Source: Casimicrobiaceae bacterium
GTDB taxonomy: Bacteria > Pseudomonadota > Gammaproteobacteria > Burkholderiales > Casimicrobiaceae
Direction: 5' to 3'
NCBI GenBank assembly: GCA_026646885.1
Contig: JAPKHK010000002.1
Span: 62,001 to 126,000 of the forward strand
DNA: 64,000 nucleotides
Part shown: positions 8,003 to 16,187 of the stretch, piece after piece
Numbering within the stretch: the stretch's first letter is position 1
Layout: each line of letters opens with the position of its first letter
Position numbers and translations under genes: made by a program
The notes under the pieces: generated by a model
What the model was told of the DNA's origin: nothing
The model's input: only the letters and a program-made list of their open reading frames with translations
Databases searched by the model: none

Positions 8003-8620
8003 ATGATTTCTGTGGCCATGGAGCTCTTCTGGCAGGCAGTGTTGATCGGTCTAGCGGTGGCGGCGCCGGTAGGCCCGATGGCGCTTCTGTGCCTGGAGCG
8101 AACGCTCGCACGCGGACCGCTAGCCGGCTTTGTTTTTGGTCTGGGCATCGCTTGTGCGGATGCGAGCTATGCCTTGGTCGCGGCCTTTGGCGTCCACGCA
8201 CTGACCCAAGTTTTGCTTGCGGCCATCTTCTGGATTCGGCTGCTGGGCAGCTTGGCCATGTTGGGTTTTGGGATCTGGATTCTCTTGCAAAGGCCCGCAG
8301 GAGAGCCTGCGCGCCCGACGGCAGCGGGCAACTGGCGGGCCTTCGGCGCCGCCTTTGGTCTGACTTTGGCGAATCCACCGACGGTCGTGTTTTTTGCCGG
8401 CGTTTTTGCTTCGCTTGCCGGGGGCGATACCACGGCATCGCCGGCGGCCTTCACGCTGGGTGTGTTGACCGGGTCCGCCTTGTGGTGGCTCGTCTTTTCC
8501 ATGCTGGCGGCGAAGAGCGCGAGCCTCTTGGCGGGACCGCGACGGATTTGGGTCAATCGGTTGGCGGGTGGCGCAGTGGTGGGCTTTGCGCTGGCCGGCC
8601 TGGGCGAGCTACTGCGCTGA
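8003..8620 (+). CDS. LysE-family amino acid/metabolite exporter
   Basis: A roughly 205-residue inner-membrane protein with about six hydrophobic helices and the LysE/RhtB signature near the N terminus (VAAPVGPMALLCLERTLARG) and a conserved NPPTVVFFAG segment. Family members export amino acids or related small molecules using the proton gradient; the substrate cannot be read from sequence. The start is uncertain: ATG 8003 has a GAGG too close to it, and ATG 8018 (MELFWQAV) matches the usual family N terminus. It follows the regulator by about 110 bases and converges on ctaA. Confidence 0.85.
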   Translation: MISVAMELFWQAVLIGLAVAAPVGPMALLCLERTLARGPLAGFVFGLGIACADASYALVAAFGVHALTQVLLAAIFWIRLLGSLAMLGFGIWILLQRPAGEPARPTAAGNWRAFGAAFGLTLANPPTVVFFAGVFASLAGGDTTASPAAFTLGVLTGSALWWLVFSMLAAKSASLLAGPRRIWVNRLAGGAVVGFALAGLGELLR

Positions 8621-8658
8621 TAAGGCGATCGTTCAGCGAATTTGCGGTTCGTCGGTGT

Positions 8659-9780
8659 TTAGATGGCTCGTTGCCTTGTCAGGGCGTGCGCTGTCCACAA
8701 CGCGGCGGTCAGAAGCAGGACTGCGCCCGCTTGATGGGCGGCGGCCAGCGGAACCGGGACCACCAGAAGAAGCGTCGCTATGCCCAAGGAAATCTGCAGA
8801 ATCAACGCCGCCAGGAAGAAATGCGCCGCTAGTCTTGCCTGCGGGGTGAGGGGCAGACGCTGGCTGCGCCACCAGAACCAGGGCACCAGGATGGCCAGCG
8901 CCCAGGCAATGAGACGGTGGTCGAATTGCACCGTGGCCATGTTATTAAAGAGGTTCGCGTACCAGGGATCGAGCATCCAGATCTCGGGAGGAATCCAGTA
9001 CCCGTTCATCGTCGGGAAAGTGTTGTAGGCGAAGCCCGCGCGTATTCCGGCAACCAGCCCGCCGGTGAGGATCATAAAAAAGACCAGGGCGCTCAGCCAG
9101 ACGGCATGATGTTGCAGGCGCTGGATGTCGGGGTCTATCTGCCGAGCCGCCGGCCGCGGATGGAGCATGCTGAGCGCAATCCAAAACATCGCGGCGTAAA
9201 TGATCACGGCTAGCCCGAGGTGGGCGGTGAGGCGGTATTGACTGACGCGCGGTTCGTCGACCAGTCCGCTGCTGACCATGTACCACCCCAGGGCGCCTTG
9301 CAGTGCTCCCAGCAGGAAGATGCCGAAGAGCTTGAGCGTCCAGCCGGCGGGAATACGCCGGCGCAGAACAAAGTAGAGAAAAGGAGCGAAATAGGCTAGG
9401 CCGATCAAGCGACCCAGAAGGCGGTGGAAATACTCCCACCAGAAAATCCCCTTGAAGTCTTCCAGGGACATTCCCTGATTGACCTTTTGGTACTCCGGAG
9501 TGAGCCGGTACTTCTCGAAGACGTCGAGCCACTGCGCTTCGCTGAGTGGAGGCAGCGTGCCGACCAGCGGCTGCCATTCAACGATCGACAGGCCCGAGTG
9601 CGTCAGCCGGGTGATACCGCCCACCACCACCATGGCGAAGACCAAGGCACAGCAAGCCAGTAGCCAGACGGCGATATGGCGGCGGGCTTGCAGTTTTCGT
9701 TCCCAAGCGATAGAGGCGGCAGATTGTTCCGGAGCCGATGTGGTGGAAGGCTGGGTCCGGTCGGAGGGGGGCGGCACCAT
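8659..9780 (-). CDS. ctaA: Heme A synthase (COX15/CtaA, type without cysteine pairs)
   Basis: A 373-residue integral membrane enzyme that oxidises the C8 methyl of heme O to a formyl group, giving heme A for aa3/ba3 oxidases. It has about eight transmembrane helices and the family motifs GGITRLTHSGLSIVEW, EYFHRLLGR and LTAHLGLA, including conserved heme-ligand histidines. It lacks the CxDWPxC loops of Bacillus-type CtaA. I start it at ATG 9780 (MVPPPSDRTQ); the open frame runs to 9975, but those extra residues look non-coding and would cover the promoter of the divergent operon. Divergent placement beside a heme-copper enzyme suggests that enzyme may use heme A. Confidence 0.9.
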   Translation of the reverse strand: MVPPPSDRTQPSTTSAPEQSAASIAWERKLQARRHIAVWLLACCALVFAMVVVGGITRLTHSGLSIVEWQPLVGTLPPLSEAQWLDVFEKYRLTPEYQKVNQGMSLEDFKGIFWWEYFHRLLGRLIGLAYFAPFLYFVLRRRIPAGWTLKLFGIFLLGALQGALGWYMVSSGLVDEPRVSQYRLTAHLGLAVIIYAAMFWIALSMLHPRPAARQIDPDIQRLQHHAVWLSALVFFMILTGGLVAGIRAGFAYNTFPTMNGYWIPPEIWMLDPWYANLFNNMATVQFDHRLIAWALAILVPWFWWRSQRLPLTPQARLAAHFFLAALILQISLGIATLLLVVPVPLAAAHQAGAVLLLTAALWTAHALTRQRAI

Positions 9781-9888
9781 GATGAAAATGAAGAAGTGGA
9801 GTGTGGTGGTCAGGCAAAAAACGGCCCGCGCATCGTGCCAATATGCACGCGTGCGGCGATGTTGTGCCCCAAATGCGCTACCTGTTCC

Positions 9889-9929
9889 TTGACGAGCATC
9901 AAACCATTTTTCTTGAGCAGCGGTTAAAT
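9889..9929 (+). promoter_or_regulatory. FNR/ANR/DNR-like box and -10 element of the heme-copper operon
   Basis: TTGACGAGCATCAA (9889-9902) matches TTGAT-N4-ATCAA at nine of ten defined positions. A -10-like TTAAAT lies at 9924-9929, placing the box about 41.5 bases upstream of the expected transcription start, the class II geometry of FNR-type activators. The first gene starts at 10013. Low-oxygen or NO-responsive activation is inferred from site and spacing only. Confidence 0.6.
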
Positions 9930-10012
9930 TTACGTGTCGCGGCTTCTGCGCGTGGCGGTTGCGCGACCTTATCACGAAGCGGATTCGCAGGGTACCTTAA
10001 ACGGAGGGAAAG

Positions 10013-10189
10013 ATGGCCAATGCTTCTCCACAAAATCCAAACGATGACTTGAGCGACGAACCCATACACCCTATGCAGCAGCTGCTGGACAACCCCTATG
10101 CCTTGCTCTTCTTGGGCGTGGCGATGCCCACGGTGTTGTATATCGTTTGGGGGGTCATGGAAATTGTCGGCATTCCCATTGCCAAGTAA
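10013..10189 (+). CDS. Small single-helix membrane protein, oxidase accessory subunit (ORF1/CbaD-like)
   Basis: A 58-residue protein starting MANASPQNPNDD, with an acidic N terminus (about 1-25) and one transmembrane helix (about 29-52, LLFLGVAMPTVLYIVWGVM). GGAGGG sits six bases before the ATG. It lies 34 bases upstream of the subunit II gene, the position occupied by small subunit IIa (CbaD) in ba3 oxidase operons and by orf1 in norSY-senC-orf1 clusters of ammonia oxidisers. A structural or assembly role in the heme-copper complex is inferred from size, topology and position; no sequence motif proves it. Confidence 0.75.
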   Translation: MANASPQNPNDDLSDEPIHPMQQLLDNPYALLFLGVAMPTVLYIVWGVMEIVGIPIAK

Positions 10190-10223
10190 TCTCGGCTAAC
10201 GGTTTTCGAAGAGGGAGCACTAA

Positions 10224-10766
10224 ATGAGCGCCATACTGCCACCAGCAGCAAAACATTGGTGGAAACAACCGCTAGACCGCGTCGAGGGCACCTGGATCGT
10301 GATCGCCCTGGTCTGGTGCCTGATCATGTTCTTCATGATGCCCTACTGGCACGTCTACGGTAAGCAAAACCTGTCCAACGAAGCCTATCGCTCTACCCCC
10401 GAGGCCTTTACCAAGAAGGCCCAGGAGATGGTCGACAAGCATACGGTTCGCAAGGAAACCGCGCAGGAGATTCCGGTGGTCCATCCACCCGCGGGTTCCG
10501 ATGTCTACCTCATTGCCCGCTTATGGCAGTGGTGGCCGATTCTCGAGCTCGAAGCGGGCAAGAGCTATCGCCTGCACGTGATGTCCATGGATTGGTTGCA
10601 TGGCTTTTCTTTGCAACCGGAAAACATCAACATCGAGATTCACCCGGGGTACGAACATGTGATGACCATCACACCGACTAATCCGGGCACCTACTCGATC
10701 ATCTGTAACGAGTTCTGCGGCATCAATCACCACACGATGGCCAGCAAGCTCTATGTGACCAAATAG
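10224..10766 (+). CDS. Heme-copper oxidase subunit II with CuA site (ba3/NorY-like)
   Basis: A 180-residue subunit with one N-terminal transmembrane helix (about 23-40) and a periplasmic cupredoxin domain. The binuclear CuA ligands are all present: His126 (DWLHGF), Cys161, Glu163, Cys165, His169 and Met172 (CNEFCGINHHTM). CuA receives electrons from a periplasmic cytochrome c or cupredoxin and passes them to subunit I. Single-helix subunit II is typical of B-type (ba3) oxidases and of the NorY subunit of sNOR. It is second in an operon with 16 bases to subunit I. Whether the complex reduces O2 or NO is decided by subunit I. Confidence 0.9.
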   Translation: MSAILPPAAKHWWKQPLDRVEGTWIVIALVWCLIMFFMMPYWHVYGKQNLSNEAYRSTPEAFTKKAQEMVDKHTVRKETAQEIPVVHPPAGSDVYLIARLWQWWPILELEAGKSYRLHVMSMDWLHGFSLQPENINIEIHPGYEHVMTITPTNPGTYSIICNEFCGINHHTMASKLYVTK

Positions 10767-10782
10767 AAGGGGGATACGGAAA

Positions 10783-12507
10783 ATGGCTGTCAATCGGATG
10801 TTCCGCGTCTGCCCGACGACGGGCTTCAAAGTCCACCAACCGTCTGAGACGCTGATCAAGCTCAACGCCGTCACCGCGGTGGTGGCCTTGCTGGTGGGCG
10901 GTATTCTCGCCCTTTTGGTGCTGCTGACGCGCTGGCAAGCCGTCCACCTACTGCCGCCGGATGCGTTCTACATGGTGCTCACGGCGCACGGGCTCAACAT
11001 GCTGGTGTTCTGGATCATCTTTTTCGAGGTGGCGATCCTCTACTTTTGTTGTACGGTTTTACTCAACAATCGTCTGGCCACGCCAAGTTTTGCTTGGGCG
11101 GCGTATGTGCTGATGCTGCTGGGTGCGCTCATCAACAACTATGCGGTGATGATCCGTGGCGATTCGAGCGTGATGTTCACCTCCTACGTGCCCATGGGCG
11201 CGCACTGGAGCTTTTACCTCGGCCTGATCCTGTTCGCGGTGGGCGCGCTGATCGCCTGTTTCGTGTTCTTTGGCTCTTTGATCACTGCCAAAGCCGAACG
11301 CACCTTCAACGGTTCCGTTCCCCTGGTGACCTTCGGAGCGATCACGGCCGCGATCATTGCGGTATTCACCATCGCGGCGGGCGCCATCATCCTGATTCCG
11401 ACGTTCTTCTGGTCGGTCGGGCTGGTGAGCCACATCGACTCGCTGATGTACCGCACGGTATGGTGGGGCTTTGGCCACTCGTCACAGCAGATCAACGTCT
11501 CCGCCCACGTCGCGGTGTGGTACCTGATCGCGGCAGTGGTCTTCGGTGCCAAGCCGATGTCAGAGAAGGTGAGCCGCACAGCTTTCCTGCTCTACATCCT
11601 GTTCCTGCAACTTGCGTCCGCGCACCACCTGCTGGCGGACCCGGGCCTCACCTCGAACTGGAAGATTTTCAATACCTCCTACGCCATGTACCTCGCGGTG
11701 CTGGCTTCGATGGTGCATGGCCTGACGGTGCCTGGCGCGATTGAAGTCGCGCAGCGGGAGAAGGGATACAACAAGGGCTTGTTCGAATGGCTGCGTAAGG
11801 CACCCTGGGGCAATCCAGTGTTTTCCGGGATGTTCATCTCGCTGATCGGCTTCGGCTTCCTCGGCGGCATTTCGGGCGTGATGATGGGTACCGAGCAGTT
11901 GAACCTGATCATCCACAACACCATCTACGTGCCGGGCCATTTCCATGCGACAGTGGTGGTAGGAACCACCATGGCGTTCATGTCGCTGACCTACATCGTG
12001 GTGCCGCTCATTTTCCGTCGCGAGTTGATGTTTCCCGGCCTCGCCAAGTGGCAACCCTACCTCTTCGGTCTGGGTATGTCCGCCTTCTCCCTCTTCATGA
12101 TGGGGGCTGGTACCTTGGGGGTGCCGCGCCGGCACTGGGATATGTCGTTCGCTGGTGCGCTCATGCAGCACGAGTTTCCGGGTACCGCCTGGCTAATGAT
12201 GACCCTGATGGCGATCTCCGGCCTGGTGGCGGTCATCGGCGGCGTGGCCTACCTGCTGATCACGGTTTGTTCGGTGTTCATCGGCAAGAAGATCAGCACG
12301 CCGGACTTCAAGCACATCAGCGCCAGGGACAATGCGGTGGCGCCGGCGGCAATGCCCGAAGTGCCGGTCGTATCGCACGGCAATATCGGCAGCGCTGGTT
12401 TTGTCGCGCCGGGCACGTTCGTGCTGGCGATCGGCTTTCTAATCTCTTTCGTGCTGTACTACTTCGTCAACTGGAAATACCTCTCCACCGTTTGGCCCAT
12501 GAATTGA
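10783..12507 (+). CDS. Heme-copper oxidase subunit I, ba3-like/sNOR (NorS-like)
   Basis: A 574-residue protein with about 13-14 transmembrane helices. Metal ligands are complete: His69 (TAHGLNM, low-spin heme), His232 (WWGFGHSSQQ), His281 and His282 (SAHHLLADPG) for CuB or FeB, and His386/His388 (VPGHFHAT) for the hemes. The residue four after His232 is Gln236, not the cross-linked Tyr of A- and B-type O2 reductases (HPEVY or HPIVY). Loss of that Tyr, the CuA subunit and the orf1-II-I-senC order match the proposed sNOR (NorSY) of nitrifiers, so NO reduction is a serious alternative to O2 reduction. It probably sits in the inner membrane with the two upstream gene products. Confidence 0.88.
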   Translation: MAVNRMFRVCPTTGFKVHQPSETLIKLNAVTAVVALLVGGILALLVLLTRWQAVHLLPPDAFYMVLTAHGLNMLVFWIIFFEVAILYFCCTVLLNNRLATPSFAWAAYVLMLLGALINNYAVMIRGDSSVMFTSYVPMGAHWSFYLGLILFAVGALIACFVFFGSLITAKAERTFNGSVPLVTFGAITAAIIAVFTIAAGAIILIPTFFWSVGLVSHIDSLMYRTVWWGFGHSSQQINVSAHVAVWYLIAAVVFGAKPMSEKVSRTAFLLYILFLQLASAHHLLADPGLTSNWKIFNTSYAMYLAVLASMVHGLTVPGAIEVAQREKGYNKGLFEWLRKAPWGNPVFSGMFISLIGFGFLGGISGVMMGTEQLNLIIHNTIYVPGHFHATVVVGTTMAFMSLTYIVVPLIFRRELMFPGLAKWQPYLFGLGMSAFSLFMMGAGTLGVPRRHWDMSFAGALMQHEFPGTAWLMMTLMAISGLVAVIGGVAYLLITVCSVFIGKKISTPDFKHISARDNAVAPAAMPEVPVVSHGNIGSAGFVAPGTFVLAIGFLISFVLYYFVNWKYLSTVWPMN

Positions 12508-12520
12508 GCTAGACGGCCAA

Positions 12521-12569
12521 GGCGGCGGATTTCGGTGCATGCGCGCGCCGGATCCGCCGCCCCCTTTTC
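12521..12569 (+). terminator. Probable rho-independent terminator after the heme-copper operon
   Basis: GGCGGCGGAT (12521-12530) pairs with ATCCGCCGCC (12552-12561) across a 21-base loop, followed by CCCTTTTC. It begins 13 bases after the subunit I stop. Its position makes the ATG at 12570 an unlikely start for the next gene unless there is read-through. Confidence 0.55.
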
Positions 12570-13472
12570 ATGAGCGGCGCTGCTTATTTGCCTCCGATTC
12601 TGGCCTCTGGCCGCGCCGCACTGAACCGCCCCCAATCCCTGCTTTCGTTTAGGGTCATCCTTTCCCAAAAAACGAGCCAGGGGGTGCTGCTTCTGCTGTT
12701 GGGGTTATTCTGCGGCTTTGCCCAGGCTCAGGGCGCGGCGCCGGCGTTTGATCAGAAAGAGGCCCTGCGCATCAGTCAAGCGGCGATCGGCCGCTCGCCC
12801 GGTGACCATTCGTTTGTCGATCGTCATGGCCGCCCTTTGCGGCTCCACCAACTGCGCGGCAAACCGTTGCTGGTGAGTTTCGTGTATACCGGCTGTTTTC
12901 AGGTCTGTCCGGTGACCACACAGTTTCTCGCCGAGGCGGTCACCAAGGCGCAAAAAGCGCTGGGCCAGGAGAGTTTCCGGGTCCTGACCATCGGATTCAA
13001 TCAACCCTTCGACAGCCCTGAAGCGATGCGCGATTTCGCGCTCAAACAAGGCGCTCTGCGCCCGAACTGGGAGTTCGTGAGCGCCGACCCACACACGGTG
13101 GCGACCCTCGCCAAAGACTTCGGCTTTGTCTATTTCGCGACGCCGGGCGGTTTTGACCACATCACGCAGCTCACGCTGGTCGACGCCGAGGGTAAGATCG
13201 CCACCCAGGTCTACGGAGACAGCTTCGACCTGCAAATGCTGATCGAGCCGCTCAAGGCGATGCTTGCCGGGGAAACGGTGCCCGTGCGCGACCTTTCTGG
13301 CTTGATCGAGCAGATTCGCATCCTCTGCACCGTCTATGACCCCGCCTCCGGGCGCTATCGTTTGAATTATGGTCTGTTCATCGAAATTTTCGTGGGGCTC
13401 ACGGTGGTGGGCGGAGTAATCTATTATCTCATCAGCGAACGCCGGCGCCGTCGGCGAGCAAGCGTCAGCTGA
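12570..13472 (+). CDS. SCO1/SenC/PrrC copper chaperone
   Basis: Up to 300 residues with an N-terminal membrane anchor or signal (about 38-55), a periplasmic thioredoxin-fold domain with the copper-binding CFQVCP motif, the distal His in GGFDHIT, and an unusual C-terminal transmembrane helix with an Arg-rich tail. SCO proteins deliver or reduce copper for CuA in subunit II, which fits the operon. The start is unclear: ATG 12570 lies directly behind a terminator-like hairpin and has no ribosome site; an in-frame GTG at 12684 would begin right at the hydrophobic segment. It ends 21 bases before ubiU. Confidence 0.87.
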   Translation: MSGAAYLPPILASGRAALNRPQSLLSFRVILSQKTSQGVLLLLLGLFCGFAQAQGAAPAFDQKEALRISQAAIGRSPGDHSFVDRHGRPLRLHQLRGKPLLVSFVYTGCFQVCPVTTQFLAEAVTKAQKALGQESFRVLTIGFNQPFDSPEAMRDFALKQGALRPNWEFVSADPHTVATLAKDFGFVYFATPGGFDHITQLTLVDAEGKIATQVYGDSFDLQMLIEPLKAMLAGETVPVRDLSGLIEQIRILCTVYDPASGRYRLNYGLFIEIFVGLTVVGGVIYYLISERRRRRRASVS

Positions 13473-13493
13473 TTTTTGTGCAGGAGGTCTGCC

Positions 13494-14507
13494 ATGGTTG
13501 CAGTAGCCAAAATGGAACTGGTATGCCCCGCCGGGAGCCTGCCGGCCTTGAAAGCCGCGGTCGACAAAGGCGCGGATTGTGTTTATGTTGGCTTTCGCGA
13601 CAACACCAACGCGCGCAATTTCAATGGCCTCAACTTTGGCCCTAGCGAAGCTGAGGAGGGCTTACGCTACGCACACGACCGCGGCGCCAAGGTCTTTCTA
13701 GCGCTTAACACCTACCCACAATCCGAGCACTGGGAACGCTGGACCGGAGCCATCGACAGCGCTGCGCGACTGGGCTTTGACGCGGTGATTCTGGCTGATC
13801 CCGGGCTCATGGCCTATGCGTTGCGACATCATCCCGCGCTGCGCTTGCACCTCTCGGTTCAAGGCTCGGCCAGCAATTACGAGGCCATCAATTTTTATCA
13901 TGAGCGCTTTGGCATTCAGCGCAGTGTCTTGCCGCGTGTGCTGTCCATGGCCCAAGTCGAGCAAGTGATCGCCCACACGCCGGTGGAGATTGAGGTATTT
14001 GGATTCGGTGGCCTCTGCGTCATGGTCGAAGGACGCTGCTCTTTGTCTTCGTACGTCACCGGTGATTCGCCCAATACCGTCGGCGTGTGCTCGCCGGCCA
14101 AGGCCGTGCGCTGGCAACAGACACCACAGGGCTTGGAGAGCCGGCTCAACGGCATCTTGATCGACCGCTACGACGAAGGCGAAAACGCCGGTTACCCGAC
14201 TCTGTGCAAAGGCCGCTTTGAGGTCAACGACGAGACTTATTACGCCATCGAGGAACCGACCAGTCTCAACACCCTGGAGCTGCTCCCCGAACTAATGCGC
14301 TTAGGGGTGGCCGCCATCAAGATCGAAGGGCGCCAGCGCAGCCCGGCCTATGTGGCCAGCGTCACCCGCGTTTGGCGTGAAGCCATCGACCAGTGCGCGC
14401 GCGACAGTGCCCGCTATTCCGTGCGCCCGGCCTGGAACGCCGAGCTGGGGAAGGTGTCGGAAGGCCAGCAAACCACTCTGGGCGCTTATCACCGACCTTG
14501 GAAGTAG
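13494..14507 (+). CDS. ubiU: UbiU, O2-independent ubiquinone hydroxylation protein (U32 family)
   Basis: A 337-residue peptidase-U32-fold protein. UbiU pairs with UbiV to hydroxylate the ubiquinone ring without O2, using prephenate as oxygen donor in E. coli. Four cysteines, Cys175, Cys182, Cys199 and Cys238, have exactly the spacing of the E. coli 4Fe-4S ligands (169, 176, 193, 232). Start ATG 13494 has AGGAGG six bases upstream; the frame opens slightly earlier at 13476. It heads a tight ubiU-ubiV-ubiT run directly after the SCO gene, so ubiquinone supply under anoxia is linked here to the neighbouring respiratory genes. Confidence 0.93.
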   Translation: MVAVAKMELVCPAGSLPALKAAVDKGADCVYVGFRDNTNARNFNGLNFGPSEAEEGLRYAHDRGAKVFLALNTYPQSEHWERWTGAIDSAARLGFDAVILADPGLMAYALRHHPALRLHLSVQGSASNYEAINFYHERFGIQRSVLPRVLSMAQVEQVIAHTPVEIEVFGFGGLCVMVEGRCSLSSYVTGDSPNTVGVCSPAKAVRWQQTPQGLESRLNGILIDRYDEGENAGYPTLCKGRFEVNDETYYAIEEPTSLNTLELLPELMRLGVAAIKIEGRQRSPAYVASVTRVWREAIDQCARDSARYSVRPAWNAELGKVSEGQQTTLGAYHRPWK

Positions 14508-14541
14508 ACCCTACGCACCTGCCAGTAACCCGCAACTCTTC

Positions 14542-15462
14542 ATGAAGCTCTCCCTCGGTCCTCTGCTCTACTATTGGCCCAAAGAAACCACCCTAGCGTT
14601 TTACCAAGCTGCGGCGGCCTGGCCGGTCGATATCGTGCATCTGGGTGAGTCGGTCTGCTCGCGCCGCTGGCAGATGCGCCTGGGCGATTGGCTCGATCTC
14701 GCCCGCCATTTGGCGGCCGCGGGCAAAGAAGTGCTCCTTTCTTCTCTGGCCTTAATCGAAGGCGAAGCAGACCTCAAGAGCCTCAGGCGCTTGGTCGACA
14801 ACGGCGAAGTTCTCCTAGAAGCCAACGATTTTGGGGCGGTTCGGCTGTTGTCGGGGCGGCAGCATTTTGTTGCTGGCCCACATCTTAACGTCTACAACGC
14901 GGCGACTCTGGAGCTCTTGGTAGAAGCCGGGGCGAAGCGTTGGGTCATGCCGATGGAGATGTCGCGAGCACAGTTGCAGGCGCTCAAGGGCGCTCTGGGC
15001 ATCGCGGTGGAAACCGAGGTCTTCGGTCTGGGCCGCATGCCGCTCGCGTTTTCGGCGCGCTGTTTCACGGCCCGGCACTTCAACCTACAAAAAGACGATT
15101 GCCAGTTCAAGTGCATGGACTACCCTGACGGACTGCGCCTGGCTACCCGAGAGGGGCAGCAGTTCTTGGTGCTCAACGGTATCCAGACTCAATCGGCGCG
15201 CGTGTACAATCTGGCCGGTGAGGTCGAGGCAATGCGCGCCGCCGGTGTCGATGTTTTTCGCGTGTCGCCGCAGGCACAGGGCACGGCCGAAGTGCTGGGG
15301 CTAATGCGGGAACTGATCGACGGCAGTCCCCAAGGCGACCTGCGGGCACAGGAACTTGCTCGCCTGCTGCCCGACGAGAGCTGTGACGGCTATTGGTACG
15401 GCCGACCCGGATTGGACCGGGTTGCCTGCGCCAGCTCGACGCCGACGAGCATGCAGAGCTAG
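14542..15462 (+). CDS. ubiV: UbiV, O2-independent ubiquinone hydroxylation protein (U32 family)
   Basis: A 306-residue partner of UbiU. Cluster ligands Cys39, Cys174, Cys187 and Cys191 (VCSRR and [13 protein letters not shown]) correspond to E. coli Cys39, 180, 193 and 197, so a 4Fe-4S cluster is expected. The heterodimer acts in the cytoplasm on ring hydroxylation steps normally done by UbiF, UbiH and UbiI with O2. The start [10 protein letters not shown] at 14542 fits the family; the open frame upstream to 14350 overlaps ubiU and is not coding. The gap to ubiU is 34 bases. Confidence 0.93.
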   Translation: MKLSLGPLLYYWPKETTLAFYQAAAAWPVDIVHLGESVCSRRWQMRLGDWLDLARHLAAAGKEVLLSSLALIEGEADLKSLRRLVDNGEVLLEANDFGAVRLLSGRQHFVAGPHLNVYNAATLELLVEAGAKRWVMPMEMSRAQLQALKGALGIAVETEVFGLGRMPLAFSARCFTARHFNLQKDDCQFKCMDYPDGLRLATREGQQFLVLNGIQTQSARVYNLAGEVEAMRAAGVDVFRVSPQAQGTAEVLGLMRELIDGSPQGDLRAQELARLLPDESCDGYWYGRPGLDRVACASSTPTSMQS

Positions 15463-15465
15463 AAC

Positions 15466-15957
15466 ATGGAGACCGCGATGCACCCTTCCAGCCGCGCCGG
15501 GTTTTCGATTCCCGAGCCGATTGGCCACACCCTGGCACGCTTGCCGCAGTTTCCGCCGAGCCTAGCCTTTGCGTTTGGGCTCAATTTGTTCTTGCGTCAA
15601 CTGGCCGACACAGAAAACCTGCGCGCCCTGCATGGGCGGACCATACGCATTCAAGTGACCGACGCCGGCCTGCGCCTTTCCTTCACGCTGGGGCCGGAGG
15701 GTTTCAAGCCGCTGTCCGGCACACCTGATGCTGATGTCTGCATCAGTGCGAGGGCCTATGACTTCGCCATGCTCGCCGCGCGCAAGGAAGATCCCGACAC
15801 GCTTTTTTTTCACCGCCGTCTGTTGATCGAAGGAGACACCGAACTGGGCCTCCTGATCAAGAACACGCTCGACGCGCAGGAGCCGCCTCGACTTGGTTTG
15901 GAGTTTCTAGCTCCAGCGCGTGTCTTGAACGCGCTACGCACCACACTGCGCCGGTAA
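15466..15957 (+). CDS. ubiT: UbiT, SCP2-domain ubiquinone accessory protein
   Basis: A 163-residue SCP2/sterol-carrier-fold protein (core about 40-140, with RIQVTDAGLRLSF and a DADVCISA segment). UbiT is the anaerobic counterpart of UbiJ and binds the lipid ubiquinone precursors for the Ubi proteins. It starts three bases after ubiV; ATG 15478 with GGAG six bases upstream is an alternative start. Together with ubiU and ubiV it completes the known O2-independent set, indicating that the organism respires anaerobically with ubiquinone rather than menaquinone. Confidence 0.88.
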   Translation: METAMHPSSRAGFSIPEPIGHTLARLPQFPPSLAFAFGLNLFLRQLADTENLRALHGRTIRIQVTDAGLRLSFTLGPEGFKPLSGTPDADVCISARAYDFAMLAARKEDPDTLFFHRRLLIEGDTELGLLIKNTLDAQEPPRLGLEFLAPARVLNALRTTLRR

Positions 15958-16111
15958 CTCCGGACTTTTCTGCGGCAAATCGAACTGCAAGGCACCGCAG
16001 AGCCAGTCTGACGCACTCCTTAAGTGCTCAAGCAAGTCTGAAAAGCCTTGGCGATAACAAGGCCTTGCGCGAGTCGAGACGACGCGCCTTGGGAATAAAG
16101 TCCCGCCCAAA

Positions 16112-16153
16112 CTGATTCACGTCAATTCCATCACGGCGGCGGTTTGCTAACCT
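16112..16153 (+). promoter_or_regulatory. FNR-like box with extended -10 upstream of the cytochrome b operon
   Basis: CTGATTCACGTCAA (16112-16125) fits TTGAT-N4-ATCAA with two symmetric mismatches. TGCTAACCT at 16145-16153 resembles an extended -10 (TAACCT, 16148-16153), centred 32 bases from the box centre, as expected for a class II FNR-type promoter. The first gene begins at 16188 with no other obvious promoter in the 230-base gap after ubiT. Confidence 0.5.
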
Positions 16154-16187
16154 TTGAGCGTCCTCACTCTTCTCGGGAAGAGTCGAA

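Noticed and set aside
10783-12507. Calling subunit I a standard aa3 or ba3 cytochrome c oxidase
   Set aside because: The cross-link Tyr is replaced by Gln236 and the operon order matches norSY-senC, so I keep the O2/NO question open.
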